DNA of 64,000 nucleotides, from NCBI RefSeq assembly GCF_001678945.1, contig NZ_CP015124.1, positions 3,076,001 through 3,140,000 on the forward strand. Direction: 5' to 3'. A program made the position numbers and the translations under genes. The notes below the pieces were generated by a model. That model did not search any database, was not told the DNA's origin, and was given only the letters and a program-made list of their open reading frames with translations. This DNA is from Phaeobacter gallaeciensis. Lineage in GTDB: Bacteria > Pseudomonadota > Alphaproteobacteria > Rhodobacterales > Rhodobacteraceae. Below, in pieces: positions 51,852-61,432 of the stretch; position 1 is the first letter of the stretch, and every line of letters begins with the position of its first letter.

Positions 51852-53606
51852 TTACTCCCAGCAGCTGACCAGAACGGTCATGCCGCTGGCGTGGCGTACC
51901 AGTGCCTCGTTCGACAGGGGCGCGGCGCCGGCGGATTGATCGGCACTGGCGATCCCTGCAGCCGTGATTGCATTGCGCAGCGCGGTGGCATTGATGCCAA
52001 AGCTGACGCCTTCGGGCAGTTGGCGGCCCTTGATTTCGCGCGGCAGCAGCATGCCCAGAACCGCACCAGAGGCATCCAGCACCGGACCACCCGCATCGCC
52101 GGGCTGGGCTGCGAGATCCAAGCGGATCACGCCGTTGTTGCCATCAAGGCTTTTGATATCGGCTAGGGTGCCGAAGGTCAGGCTGGGAGCGCCCAGAATG
52201 CCCTCGTAGGAGAAACCCGACACGGCGATTTCGGATTGCAGGCGCGGCGTCTGGGTGGTGAACCCAGCAACGGCCATCGGGGCCAGGTTCTGGACAGGCT
52301 GCAGAATCGCGAGGCCATCCTCGGCATTGTTTGCGGCGACGGTTGCCTGATAGCCATGGTCCAGCGTGATCCGGCTGCAGCCTGCAACCACATCCGAGGT
52401 CGTCACCACGGCGCCGTTCTGGTCGACAAAGAAACCGGTCCGGGACAGGCGGGGCTTGCGCACTTCCAGACCGGACACCAGATCGACGCTCTGGCGCACA
52501 TCGCTGCCTGCGGCGGCGTCCAGCACCCCGTCAAGCCGCTGGAAACTGTTCTGCATGGCGGCCAGCACCCGGGCACGGCGGTCCTCATCCCCGGTCGGCC
52601 AGATCAGGGTGAAGCCCTTGATCTCACCATTCTGCAGTCTGGCCTCGGTATGAGAGACGATCTGCCCGTTGCTGCCTTCGATGGTGAAGCTGTCGTTGCC
52701 GCGCTGCCGGGGGCCGTCCAGAGGAACGATCTCAAGCGTCTGCATGATGTCATAAAGACCGAGCAGCGTGTTCTTGTCGCCGCGCTGGCTGATCATCAGC
52801 ACGCGCACGCCCAAAGAGCCGCGGCTGTCGTAATGGGCAAAGGGCGATTCATAGCGGGAGAAGGCGACTTCACCAGCGGGAATATCCATCGAGATCCCGG
52901 CGCCGGTATCGATGACATTGGCCATGCCGACGGAAATCAGCGGCGCGTTGTAATCATCCAGCAGAACCTGACGCTGTGCGGTGGTCAGAACGCCGGTGGG
53001 CTCAAAACCCTTGAAGGACTGCCAGTCCGACATGGACCGGCGCGTGCCGCGACCAAAGGCGCCATCGATCGCAGCAGCATAGAAACCGGCGGCTTTCAGG
53101 GCGATCTGAAGCTCCTCGCGCTCTTCTCGGGTCAGCAGGCGTTCGCTGCGGCGGGCCTCGGCCGGGGTTTCATCGGGCAGGGTGATTTGCGGCTGCGATT
53201 CAACAACAGGTTCGGACACCTGCGGTACGGTCGGAGCCGTCGCGGTGGCCTGATCCTGTGCGCCGACCGGATAGAACTGATTGCGTAGGTTGGCCTGGAA
53301 GGCGATGAAGCTGTCGCGGGGGATCTGCCCCTCACTGCGGTAGACCTGCAGGACCCGTTCGGCATCCTGGCGGGTATAGGGGCCAAGAACGATGCCGTAC
53401 CAACCTGCGCCAAGGGTGAAACCGGCCACATCGGGCAGTCGCGCGGCATAGCTCTGCGCCTCCTGCTGGGCATCGGCCAGAGACGGGCGGGCCGCAATCT
53501 GGATCCAGACGGTCTCCTGTCCGGCTTGTTGCGCCTGTGCTGGGCCAGCCAGAGCAAATGCAAACATATTGAGCGCCAGCAGCAGGGCGGTGACTATTCT
53601 TTTCAT
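51852..53606 (-). CDS. Exported SPOR/peptidoglycan-binding protein with an inactive trypsin-like domain
   Basis: 584 residues. Signal peptide (ALLLALNMFAFALAGPAQAQ), a SPOR domain at about 30-105 (VWIQIAARPSLADAQQEAQS), a peptidoglycan-binding repeat at about 165-225 (GFYAAAIDGAFGRGTRRSMS), and a trypsin-like fold at about 390-560. The catalytic sites are altered: the His motif is TTSDVVAGC (Asp for His) and the Ser motif is QPGDAGGP (Ala for Ser). It therefore probably binds rather than cuts. ATG at 53606 has AGAGG seven bases upstream. It is divergent from glyQ. Confidence 0.85.
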   Translation of the reverse strand: MKRIVTALLLALNMFAFALAGPAQAQQAGQETVWIQIAARPSLADAQQEAQSYAARLPDVAGFTLGAGWYGIVLGPYTRQDAERVLQVYRSEGQIPRDSFIAFQANLRNQFYPVGAQDQATATAPTVPQVSEPVVESQPQITLPDETPAEARRSERLLTREEREELQIALKAAGFYAAAIDGAFGRGTRRSMSDWQSFKGFEPTGVLTTAQRQVLLDDYNAPLISVGMANVIDTGAGISMDIPAGEVAFSRYESPFAHYDSRGSLGVRVLMISQRGDKNTLLGLYDIMQTLEIVPLDGPRQRGNDSFTIEGSNGQIVSHTEARLQNGEIKGFTLIWPTGDEDRRARVLAAMQNSFQRLDGVLDAAAGSDVRQSVDLVSGLEVRKPRLSRTGFFVDQNGAVVTTSDVVAGCSRITLDHGYQATVAANNAEDGLAILQPVQNLAPMAVAGFTTQTPRLQSEIAVSGFSYEGILGAPSLTFGTLADIKSLDGNNGVIRLDLAAQPGDAGGPVLDASGAVLGMLLPREIKGRQLPEGVSFGINATALRNAITAAGIASADQSAGAAPLSNEALVRHASGMTVLVSCWE

Positions 53607-53705
53607 TACAGGACCTCTATCCCGATGGGGCAATTTGTTGTTGCGCAGATAAGCATTTTGATGGGGTAAAGAAAACTCCTGCAGAAGGGGGAATTCGTGC
53701 CTTGA

Positions 53706-53731
53706 TGCAGCAAACCATCACCTTTGCTGCA
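53706..53731. promoter_or_regulatory. Palindrome in the divergent pseudoprotease-glyQ gap
   Basis: TGCAGCAAA (53706-53714) and TTTGCTGCA (53723-53731), perfect 9-base arms around an 8-base centre, 100 bases before the upstream gene start and 128 bases before glyQ. Arrangement and spacing are typical for a dimeric repressor site; no regulator is assigned. Confidence 0.5.
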
Positions 53732-53859
53732 GCCAGAGGCGCAAAGCATCCCTTACCTTGCCGTTCAAAGGCGACTAGCCGTTGACCCCCGGCGGGGGCT
53801 TGCATAGGAAGAACCCCGCATTTGCTGCCCTATTGAGATGTCCCAGAGAGGGATCTGAT

Positions 53860-54819
53860 ATGACCCAGACCACCAGCGGCGCCGCCGCCACCACTGCCTC
53901 CACCGACGCGCCGCGCTCGTTTCAGGAAATCATCCTGCGGCTGCAGGCCTACTGGGCATCCAAGGGCTGCGCCATCATGCAGCCCTATGACATGGAGGTC
54001 GGCGCCGGCACCTTCCACCCGGCCACGACGCTGCGCTCGCTAGGCTCCGCGCCCTGGGCTGCGGCCTATGTGCAACCTTCGCGCCGCCCCACCGATGGCC
54101 GCTATGGTGAAAACCCCAACCGTCTGCAGCATTACTACCAGTATCAGGTGCTGATCAAACCCAGCCCGCCGAACCTGCAGGAGCTTTATCTCGGCAGCCT
54201 CGAGGCGATCGGCATCGACATGGAGTTGCACGACATCCGGTTCGTCGAGGACGACTGGGAAAGCCCGACCCTGGGTGCCTGGGGACTTGGCTGGGAAGTT
54301 TGGTGCGATGGCATGGAAGTCAGCCAGTTCACCTATTTTCAGCAGGTCGGCGGTCATGACTGCGCGCCGGTGTCGGGTGAGCTGACATACGGTCTGGAAC
54401 GCCTTGCGATGTATGTCCTTGGTATCGACCACGTGATGGACATGCCCTTCAACGATCCGAATGCGCCGATCCCGCTGACCTATGGCGATGTGTTCAAGCA
54501 GACCGAAGAGGAATACGCCCGCTGGAACTTCGACGTGGCCAATACCGAGGTTCTGCTGCGCCATTTCGAAGAGGCCGAGGCGGAGTGCAACACGATCCTG
54601 TCGCAGGCGCATGACGACCCCAAGACCGGCAAGCGCATCATCATGGCGCATCCGGCCTATGATCAATGCATCAAGGCGAGCCATATCTTTAACCTGCTGG
54701 ATGCGCGCGGGGTGATCTCGGTCACCGAACGTCAGGCCTATATCGGCCGGGTGCGGGCGCTGGCCAAGCAATGCGCCGATGCCTTTGTTCAGACAGCGGC
54801 TGGCGGACAGGCCGCCTGA
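53860..54819 (+). CDS. glyQ: Glycine-tRNA ligase alpha subunit
   Basis: 319 residues, class II synthetase alpha chain: [40 protein letters not shown] and [20 protein letters not shown] are family hallmarks. With GlyS it charges tRNA-Gly. ATG at 53860 follows GAGGG; the longer frame to 53782 has no ribosome site. A short DUF6446 gene lies between it and glyS. Confidence 0.97.
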   Translation: MTQTTSGAAATTASTDAPRSFQEIILRLQAYWASKGCAIMQPYDMEVGAGTFHPATTLRSLGSAPWAAAYVQPSRRPTDGRYGENPNRLQHYYQYQVLIKPSPPNLQELYLGSLEAIGIDMELHDIRFVEDDWESPTLGAWGLGWEVWCDGMEVSQFTYFQQVGGHDCAPVSGELTYGLERLAMYVLGIDHVMDMPFNDPNAPIPLTYGDVFKQTEEEYARWNFDVANTEVLLRHFEEAEAECNTILSQAHDDPKTGKRIIMAHPAYDQCIKASHIFNLLDARGVISVTERQAYIGRVRALAKQCADAFVQTAAGGQAA

Positions 54820-54833
54820 AGGGGACAGACGCC

Positions 54834-55358
54834 ATGCTGGGCAAGGTTCTTGCGATCATTCTGGGGCTGTCCGCGCTCGTCGCGGGCGGCGCCATGTACT
54901 ACCTTCAGGTCTATGGATTCTACGAAGAGGTGGCGCCGCAGCCGGGCCGCGACGTGGTGTTGTTGCCGCTGGATGGCAGTGAGCCGCGCCCGATTGCCTA
55001 TGATGATTTCCAGGCGATCGACGCGGACAGCTCTCCGATCCGCTATCGGGCCTGTTTCACGACCGATTTGACGCGGCAGGATCTGGCAGCGGAATTCACC
55101 CCCTCCAAGCAGACCGTGCCGCGCAATGCGCCGGGCTGGTTCGATTGTTTCGACGCCGAAGCGCTGGGCGCCGCCCTTGAGGAGGGCACCGCCACCGCGT
55201 TCGTTTCAGTGAAGAACATTTCCTATGGTGTCGACCGCATCGTGGCGATCACCGATCAGGGACAGGGCTTTGTCTGGCACGATATGAACGATTGCGGCAA
55301 ACAGACCTATGATGGCACCTCTGTGGTGGAGGGCGCCTGCCCGGAGCGGGACGAGTAA
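54834..55358 (+). CDS. Small membrane-anchored protein between glyQ and glyS (DUF6446-like)
   Basis: 174 residues. One N-terminal membrane helix (VLAIILGLSALVAGGAMYYL) is followed by a periplasmic or outer-facing part with four cysteines (RYRACFTTD, WFDCFDAE, NDCGKQ, EGACPERDE), which could form disulfides. I recognise the position: Rhodobacteraceae carry such a gene in the glyQ-glyS operon. Its function is not known to me and has no obvious link to tRNA charging. It starts 14 bases after the glyQ stop. Confidence 0.8.
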   Translation: MLGKVLAIILGLSALVAGGAMYYLQVYGFYEEVAPQPGRDVVLLPLDGSEPRPIAYDDFQAIDADSSPIRYRACFTTDLTRQDLAAEFTPSKQTVPRNAPGWFDCFDAEALGAALEEGTATAFVSVKNISYGVDRIVAITDQGQGFVWHDMNDCGKQTYDGTSVVEGACPERDE

Positions 55359-55440
55359 ACCACCTGACAGCCCATCCGGGGCTGCTGCACTGACTGAAGA
55401 TTTTTCGCGCCACCGGCGCATCTACCCCCGAGGACCTGGA

Positions 55441-57666
55441 ATGCCCGATCTGCTGATTGAACTGTTTTCCGAAGAAATCCCGGCCCGTATGCAGGCGCGT
55501 GCGGCGGCGGATCTGAAAAAACGGATGACCGACGGTCTGGTCGAGGCCGGTCTGACCTATGCCGCCGCCCACGCCCTGTCGACACCGCGCCGTCTGACCC
55601 TTGCTGTCGATGGTCTGCTGGCCGAAAGCCCCACCCTGCGCGAAGAGCGCAAGGGCCCCAAGGTCGGCGCGCCGGACAAGGCCGTCGAAGGCTTCCTGCG
55701 TGGCGCCGGAATTTCCCGTGATCAGCTGGAAGAGCGCGAGACGCCAAAGGGCGCCGTCTATTTCGCCACTATCGAAAAAACCGGTCGCCCGGCGGCAGAG
55801 ATCATCGCCGAGGTGCTGGAGACGACGATCCGCAACTTCCCCTGGCCGAAATCCATGCGCTGGGGCGCTGGTTCCTTGCGCTGGGTGCGTCCGCTGCAAT
55901 CGATCCTCTGCATCCTGTCGGATGAGGGCGGCGCCGAGGTGGTGCCGTTTGAAATCGAAGGCCTGAAGGCGGGCGACAGCACCCGGGGCCACCGCTTCAT
56001 GGCGCCGGACAGCTTTACCGTCACCGGTTTTGAGGACTATTCCGCCAAGCTCAAGCGCGCTTACGTGATCTTGCACCCGGCAGAACGCGAGGCAGCGATC
56101 TGGCATGATGCTACCAACCAAGCCTTCGCTGGTGGTCTTGAGGTGGTCGAGGACAAGGGGTTGTTGACCGAAGTCGCGGGTCTTGTGGAATGGCCGGTGG
56201 TCCTGATGGGCAAGATCGACGACGATTTTCTGGAGTTGCCGCCCGAGGTGCTGCAGACCTCGATGAAGGAGCACCAGAAGTTCTTCTCGGTCCGCAATCC
56301 AAAGACGGGCCGGATCGAAGGTTTTGTCACCGTTGCCAACCGCGAAACCGCCGATCACGGCGCCACCATTCTGGCGGGCAATCAGAAGGTTCTGTCGGCG
56401 CGTCTGGCCGATGCGAAATTCTTCTGGGAGAACGATCTGCGCGTGGCCAAGGAAGGCATGTCCTCCTGGACCGAGGCGCTGTCGAACGTAACCTTCCACA
56501 ACAAGCTGGGCACCCAGGCCGAGCGGATCGAGCGGATTGCCGCGCTTGCCCGCGAGCTGGCACCGGTGCTGGGCGCCGATCCGGACCTGGCCGAACAGGC
56601 GGCCCGCGTGGCCAAGGCGGATCTGTCGTCGGAAATGGTCTATGAATTCCCTGAGCTTCAGGGCCTTATGGGCCGCTATTACGCCGAGGCCGCGGGTCTG
56701 CCGCAAGAAGTGGCCAATGCCTGCGAACAGCACTATTCTCCGCTTGGCCCGTCGGATGATGTGCCGAGTGAGAAGATCTCGGTCGCGGTCGCGCTGGCGG
56801 ACAAGCTGGACACGCTGACCGGTTTCTGGGCCATCGATGAAAAACCCACCGGGTCAAAAGACCCCTTCGCTTTGCGCCGCGCGGCGCTGGGCGTCATCCG
56901 GCTGGTGCTGGAAAATGACATCCGCACGCCGCTGGACCAGCATATCGACACCCATCTGCTGCGCCACGAGCTGGAACAGAATGGCGATGACGCTGTATCG
57001 GCCGGGCTGATGCGCGACATGATCAAGGAAATCGCCGAACATGGCGTCTTCGGCTCCGCAGTGCGCACAGTTCTGGATGCCTTTGACGGCGATCTGCCCA
57101 AGCATATGGAAGAGCTGAAGGACAGCCTGCCGGATGTGTCGCGCGATCTGCTGACCTTCTTCCATGACCGGCTGAAGGTGTTCCTGCGCGATCAGGGTAT
57201 CCGCCACGATGTGATCGATGCCTGTATTGCCATGGACGGCAACGACGATCTGACACTGCTGGTGAAACGCGCCCGGGCGCTGGAAGCCTTCCTCAAGACC
57301 GAGGATGGCGAGAACCTGCTGCAGGGCTTCAAACGCGCCAATAACATCCTGTCCCAGGCCGAAGAGAAGGACGGGGTCGAATACTCCTTTGGCGCTGACA
57401 AGAAATTCGCCGAGGACGACAGCGAGATTGCCTTGTTTGATGCGCTTGAACTGGGCGAGGGGGCGATCTCCTCGGCCATCGAGGCCGAAGATTTCGCGGC
57501 CGCCATGGGCGGCATGGCGGCGCTGCGGGCACCGATCGACGCCTTCTTCGAGGCGGTGCAGGTCAATTCGGACAAGGAAATCGTGCGCCGTAACCGGCTG
57601 AACCTGCTGCACCAGATCCGCGCGGTCTGTGGCCAGGTGGCTGACCTGACCCGTCTGGAAGGCTGA
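55441..57666 (+). CDS. glyS: Glycine-tRNA ligase beta subunit
   Basis: 741 residues. The N-terminus MPDLLIELFSEEIPARMQAR and segments WPKSMRWGAGSLRWVRPLQS, KEHQKFFSVRNPKTGRIEGF and PSEKISVAVALADKLDTLTG are typical, as is the C-terminal anticodon-recognition part. It holds the tRNA and completes the alpha2beta2 enzyme. The ATG at 55441 is preceded by GAGG. It is 82 bases after the DUF6446 gene and is followed by a strong terminator. Confidence 0.97.
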   Translation: MPDLLIELFSEEIPARMQARAAADLKKRMTDGLVEAGLTYAAAHALSTPRRLTLAVDGLLAESPTLREERKGPKVGAPDKAVEGFLRGAGISRDQLEERETPKGAVYFATIEKTGRPAAEIIAEVLETTIRNFPWPKSMRWGAGSLRWVRPLQSILCILSDEGGAEVVPFEIEGLKAGDSTRGHRFMAPDSFTVTGFEDYSAKLKRAYVILHPAEREAAIWHDATNQAFAGGLEVVEDKGLLTEVAGLVEWPVVLMGKIDDDFLELPPEVLQTSMKEHQKFFSVRNPKTGRIEGFVTVANRETADHGATILAGNQKVLSARLADAKFFWENDLRVAKEGMSSWTEALSNVTFHNKLGTQAERIERIAALARELAPVLGADPDLAEQAARVAKADLSSEMVYEFPELQGLMGRYYAEAAGLPQEVANACEQHYSPLGPSDDVPSEKISVAVALADKLDTLTGFWAIDEKPTGSKDPFALRRAALGVIRLVLENDIRTPLDQHIDTHLLRHELEQNGDDAVSAGLMRDMIKEIAEHGVFGSAVRTVLDAFDGDLPKHMEELKDSLPDVSRDLLTFFHDRLKVFLRDQGIRHDVIDACIAMDGNDDLTLLVKRARALEAFLKTEDGENLLQGFKRANNILSQAEEKDGVEYSFGADKKFAEDDSEIALFDALELGEGAISSAIEAEDFAAAMGGMAALRAPIDAFFEAVQVNSDKEIVRRNRLNLLHQIRAVCGQVADLTRLEG

Positions 57667-57704
57667 ACGGCATCCTGAGCATCAGGCCCGAATGAAACTA
57701 CAGT

Positions 57705-57733
57705 AAACGCCGCGCTGATTGCGCGGCGTTTTT
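57705..57733 (+). terminator. Intrinsic terminator after glyS
   Basis: AAACGCCGCGC and GCGCGGCGTTT form an 11-base perfect stem with loop TGATT, followed by TTTT. It closes the glyQ-glyS operon and separates it from the PPDK-like gene. Confidence 0.92.
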
Positions 57734-57902
57734 CGCTGGACGCGGCAGGGCCTTCGCAGGGCACCCGGCTCGGCGTGGATAACGTCAGGAAAATATGGCG
57801 TTGCATGGGCTTCTCTTCTGTTCTCCTCTTGCAGGAGCGCAAAGGCGGCTTATGCTGCTAGGAAACTGTGAGTGCCGCAGTGCAGAAAGTTCAGGATAAA
57901 CA

Positions 57903-60467
57903 ATGCCCGATGCGCCCCTGGCCACGCTGATCACCCAGACAGCCCCAATTGCGACCTCCAGCCATGGCGGGCGCGCCAAATGTCTGCAGCGCTTGGTCCG
58001 GCTGGATCTGCCGGTGCCGCGCACCGTTGCTCTGTCTTTTGATGCGGTGCACGAAATCGCCGCGGGAGATATGCCGGATATCAGCGCCATTCTGTCGGAG
58101 TTTCCAACCGATGCGCTGCTCTGCGTACGGCCCTCATCCGAAGATCCGGACTGGGGCGGACCGGGTGCGATCCTCAACATCGGTATGAACGAGGACCGCT
58201 GCAAAGGGCTGTGCAATCGGCTTGGAGAAGAGGCAGCAGCGGGTCTGTATTTGCGGTTCGTGCAATCCTATGCGGTGCATGTGGCGCGGCTGGACCCGGA
58301 CGCCTTTGACGATGTCGAGGACGGCGGCCCGGATGCGCTTCGCGAAACGCTGATGGCCTATGAGGCGGAGACGGATGAGCCCTTCCCGCAGGATCCGGCT
58401 GAGCAACTGGCGGCCGTTTTGCGCTCAATGGCGCGCGCCTGGGAAGGCACCTCGGCACGGCTGTTGCGCCAGGCCAAGGGCGCTCCGGCGGATGCTGGAT
58501 TGGGTCTTGTGGTGCAGGAGATGATTCCGGGGCTGGGGCAGGGGGAATGCGGCTCTGGCGTGTTGCAGCTGGTCGACAGCCGCACCGGTAAGCCGCAGCT
58601 CACCGGCCGTTACCTGAGCCAGTCGCAGGGCCGCGAGGCGCTGGGCGCCGGGGCGCGCGCGCTGTTTCTGGAAAAGGACGCCCGGGGTCCCTCGCTTGAG
58701 GAACTGGCGCCCACGGCCTTTGCCGATTTGAAATCCTATGCCGGATTGATGCGGCGTCGGCTGCGCGAAGAAATGCAGGTGGAATTCGTCATTCAGGACG
58801 ACGACGTGCATATTCTGGACGGGGTGCGGGTGGCACGCTCGGCGCAGGCGGCGGTGCGGATCGCGGTAGCGCTGGCGCAGGATGGTATTATTCCCCCACA
58901 CGAGGCGGTGATGCGGGTCGACGCCCATGCCCTGAACGAGCTTTTGCACCGGCAGGTGCTGCCAACGGCCGAACGGGATGTGATTGGTGCCGGGATCGCG
59001 GCCAGTCCAGGCGCTGCGACAGGCAGGCTCGTGTTCACGGCGGCTGAAGCGCAGGCCAGTGCCGCGCGCGGTGAGCCATGTATTCTGGTGCGGCGGGAAA
59101 CCTCGCCAGAAGATGTTCGCGGCATGCATGCGGCCGTCGCAGTTCTGACCGAACGGGGCGGCATGACCAGCCACGCCGCGGTGATCGGTCGGGGGCTGGG
59201 GGTGCCGTGTATCGTTGGCGCCTCGAACATGAAGTTCCTGACCAAGCAAAAGCAGCTGGTGGCCACGGACGGCCGGGTCTTCAAGGCCGGTGACACCGTC
59301 ACCATCGATGGCAGCAACGGTCAGGTTTTGGCCGGTGAGCCGGAAATGCTGGAGGCGGCGCAGGACGATGCCTTCCAGACCCTTCTGACCTGGGCGGACG
59401 AGGCGCGCGACATGGGAATTCGCGCAAATGCGGATACGCCTGCCGACGCCCAGACGGCGCGCAACTTCAAGGCCGAAGGCATCGGGCTGTGCCGGACCGA
59501 GCATATGTTCTTCGATCCCGGTCGGCTGACCGTGATGCGCGAGATGATCTTTGCCGAAACTTCGTCAGGACGGGCGGCGGTTCTGGCCCGACTGCTGCCG
59601 ATGCAGCGGGACGATTTCCGCGAGCTGTTCCGGATTATGGAGGGGCTGCCGGTCTGTATCCGGCTGTTCGATCCACCCTTGCACGAATTCCTGCCCACAT
59701 CGCTGTCCGGTCAGCGTGAGCTGTCCGAGGCGCTGGGCATTCCCGTCAGCGATGTCACCCGGCGGGTGGAGGAACTGCACGAGTACAATCCGATGCTGGG
59801 TCTGCGCGGTGTACGGCTGGGGGTCACAGTGCCGGAAATCTACGATATGCAGGCCCGCGCCATTTTTGAGGCCACGCTTGAGGCCTCCAAGGACGGGGCG
59901 CCCGTGGTGCCGGAAATCATGATTCCACTGGTCTCGGCCAAGCGCGAGGTGGAACTGGTCAAGGCGCGCATCGATGCGGTGGCCTCGGCCGTCAGCGCCG
60001 AGCGCGGTCAGAAGTTCGATTACCGTCTGGGCGTCATGGTCGAAACGCCGCGCGCTGCCTTGCGCGCCGAAGAGATCGCGCCGCATACGGCGTTTCTCAG
60101 CTTCGGAACCAACGACCTGACGCAGATGGCCTATGGTCTGTCGCGCGATGATGCGGGCCGTTTCATGTCAAACTACGTGCAGCAGGGCGTCTTCCCAGAG
60201 GATCCGTTCCACGTTCTGGACGTGGACGGGGTCGGAGAATTGCTGAAACTTGGTGCGCAGCGGGGTCGCACGGGGCGCGCAGATATCACCCTGTCGATCT
60301 GCGGTGAACACGGCGGCAACCCCGAATCGATTGCCTTTTGCCGTGAGGCGGGCTTTGATTACGTGTCTTGCTCTCCGTTCCGCGTTCCGGTGGTGCGTCT
60401 GGCTGCGGCGCAGCTGGCGATTGGAGAGAAGATCGGCAAGGCCGCTCCAACCTACGTAAAGACTTAA
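57903..60467 (+). CDS. ppdK: Pyruvate phosphate dikinase-like protein with a degraded ATP-grasp half
   Basis: 854 residues. The phosphohistidine domain is intact (TERGGMTSHAAVIGRGLGVP, His424), as is the PEP/pyruvate barrel (GIGLCRTEHMFF, IRLFDPPLHEFLPT, VMVETPRAALRAEEIA, SFGTNDLTQMAYGLSRDDAG, SICGEHGGN with Cys800). The N-terminal ATP-grasp half departs from PPDK: VRSGAR is replaced by VRPSSED, and the LQTRNGKR metal/ATP motif reads LDGVRVARS. It is about 20-30 residues shorter there. Either nucleotide use has changed or ATP activity is lost. AGGA precedes the ATG at good spacing. Confidence 0.85.
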   Translation: MPDAPLATLITQTAPIATSSHGGRAKCLQRLVRLDLPVPRTVALSFDAVHEIAAGDMPDISAILSEFPTDALLCVRPSSEDPDWGGPGAILNIGMNEDRCKGLCNRLGEEAAAGLYLRFVQSYAVHVARLDPDAFDDVEDGGPDALRETLMAYEAETDEPFPQDPAEQLAAVLRSMARAWEGTSARLLRQAKGAPADAGLGLVVQEMIPGLGQGECGSGVLQLVDSRTGKPQLTGRYLSQSQGREALGAGARALFLEKDARGPSLEELAPTAFADLKSYAGLMRRRLREEMQVEFVIQDDDVHILDGVRVARSAQAAVRIAVALAQDGIIPPHEAVMRVDAHALNELLHRQVLPTAERDVIGAGIAASPGAATGRLVFTAAEAQASAARGEPCILVRRETSPEDVRGMHAAVAVLTERGGMTSHAAVIGRGLGVPCIVGASNMKFLTKQKQLVATDGRVFKAGDTVTIDGSNGQVLAGEPEMLEAAQDDAFQTLLTWADEARDMGIRANADTPADAQTARNFKAEGIGLCRTEHMFFDPGRLTVMREMIFAETSSGRAAVLARLLPMQRDDFRELFRIMEGLPVCIRLFDPPLHEFLPTSLSGQRELSEALGIPVSDVTRRVEELHEYNPMLGLRGVRLGVTVPEIYDMQARAIFEATLEASKDGAPVVPEIMIPLVSAKREVELVKARIDAVASAVSAERGQKFDYRLGVMVETPRAALRAEEIAPHTAFLSFGTNDLTQMAYGLSRDDAGRFMSNYVQQGVFPEDPFHVLDVDGVGELLKLGAQRGRTGRADITLSICGEHGGNPESIAFCREAGFDYVSCSPFRVPVVRLAAAQLAIGEKIGKAAPTYVKT

Positions 60468-60636
60468 TAAAATTCGATTTCAGACAGCTTTGGCTGGGTC
60501 CATCTGGGCGGTTCCCTACTGGGCGCACAGGGACCTGACCATTCGTATAGGTGGACGATCTGCGGATATTCGTTTAGAGCCTGCCACCGCGCAACCTGGG
60601 GAGGCCGTGCGCGAGCTGACAAACGAGGATCTGTAG

Positions 60637-61284
60637 ATGAAACTCCTGACGCTGGCTGCCACTCTGGCGGCCCTGACGGTCACGTCACCCATGGCCCATG
60701 CCGAGACTGGCCTGAAGTCTCTGTTCGAACGCGAACAGTCCACCCTGAACGCCGTGCCCACACGCCGCCTGAACGGATTTTTCGGGTTCAAGCGTACCCC
60801 ATCCAAGCCGGATGTAAAGGACCTGCGGTTCACCCGTGCATGGCTCGACGAACAACCCAAGGCGACTGGCGGCGAAAACTTTGCTTGCCTCGCAGAGGCG
60901 CTCTATTTCGAGGCGCGCGGTGAAACCGTCAAAGGCCAGTTCGCTGTCGCCGAGGTGATCCGCAACCGGGTCGAAAGCAGCCAATTCCCCGGCAGTTTCT
61001 GCGGCGTGATCAATCAGGGAACCGGCCGCCGCTACCAGTGCCAGTTCACCTATACCTGCGATGGCCACAAAGAGGTCATTCGCGAAAAACGCGCCTTTGA
61101 ACGCGTGGCCAAGGTTGCCCGTCTGGTGCTTGACGGTGTTGATACCGGCCTGACCAAGGGCGCCACCTATTACCACACCACCGCAGTGCGCCCGCGCTGG
61201 AGCAGCCATTTCACCAAGACCGCACGGATTGGCGTACACCAGTTCTACCGTGACGACCGGTTCCGCACCGCTTCCAGCGAGTGA
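60637..61284 (+). CDS. SleB-type cell wall hydrolase, exported
   Basis: 215 residues. A signal peptide (TLAATLAALTVTSPMAHAE) precedes a Hydrolase_2/SleB catalytic domain: FACLAEALYFEARGETVKGQ with the catalytic Glu, FAVAEVIRNRVESSQFP, then CQFTYTCDGHKEVIREK. It should cleave peptidoglycan in the periplasm as a lytic transglycosylase-like enzyme. GAGGA stands before the ATG at 60637. The neighbouring genes (PPDK-like and folB) are not functionally linked. Confidence 0.9.
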   Translation: MKLLTLAATLAALTVTSPMAHAETGLKSLFEREQSTLNAVPTRRLNGFFGFKRTPSKPDVKDLRFTRAWLDEQPKATGGENFACLAEALYFEARGETVKGQFAVAEVIRNRVESSQFPGSFCGVINQGTGRRYQCQFTYTCDGHKEVIREKRAFERVAKVARLVLDGVDTGLTKGATYYHTTAVRPRWSSHFTKTARIGVHQFYRDDRFRTASSE

Positions 61285-61382
61285 TCGGGCCGCAAGGGTG
61301 ATTGCACCGACCGGATCGCCGTAAAGGCGGTTTCGGTCGCTGGTACGGCGCATGCGGGCCTGCTATGGACGGGGAGACAGAT

Positions 61383-61400
61383 GTACGGTGGACACCGTAC
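61383..61400. promoter_or_regulatory. Palindrome in the folB leader
   Basis: GTACGGTG-GA-CACCGTAC, an 18-base perfect inverted repeat with a two-base centre, 33 bases before the folB start. It has the form of a TetR-type operator. No other copy was seen in this window and no regulator gene is adjacent. Confidence 0.6.
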
Positions 61401-61432
61401 GTTTTGATACCGCCAGACAAAGGCCCGCAGCC

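Noticed and set aside
55249-56733. 494-codon open frame on the minus strand
   Set aside because: Antisense to glyS; no motifs.
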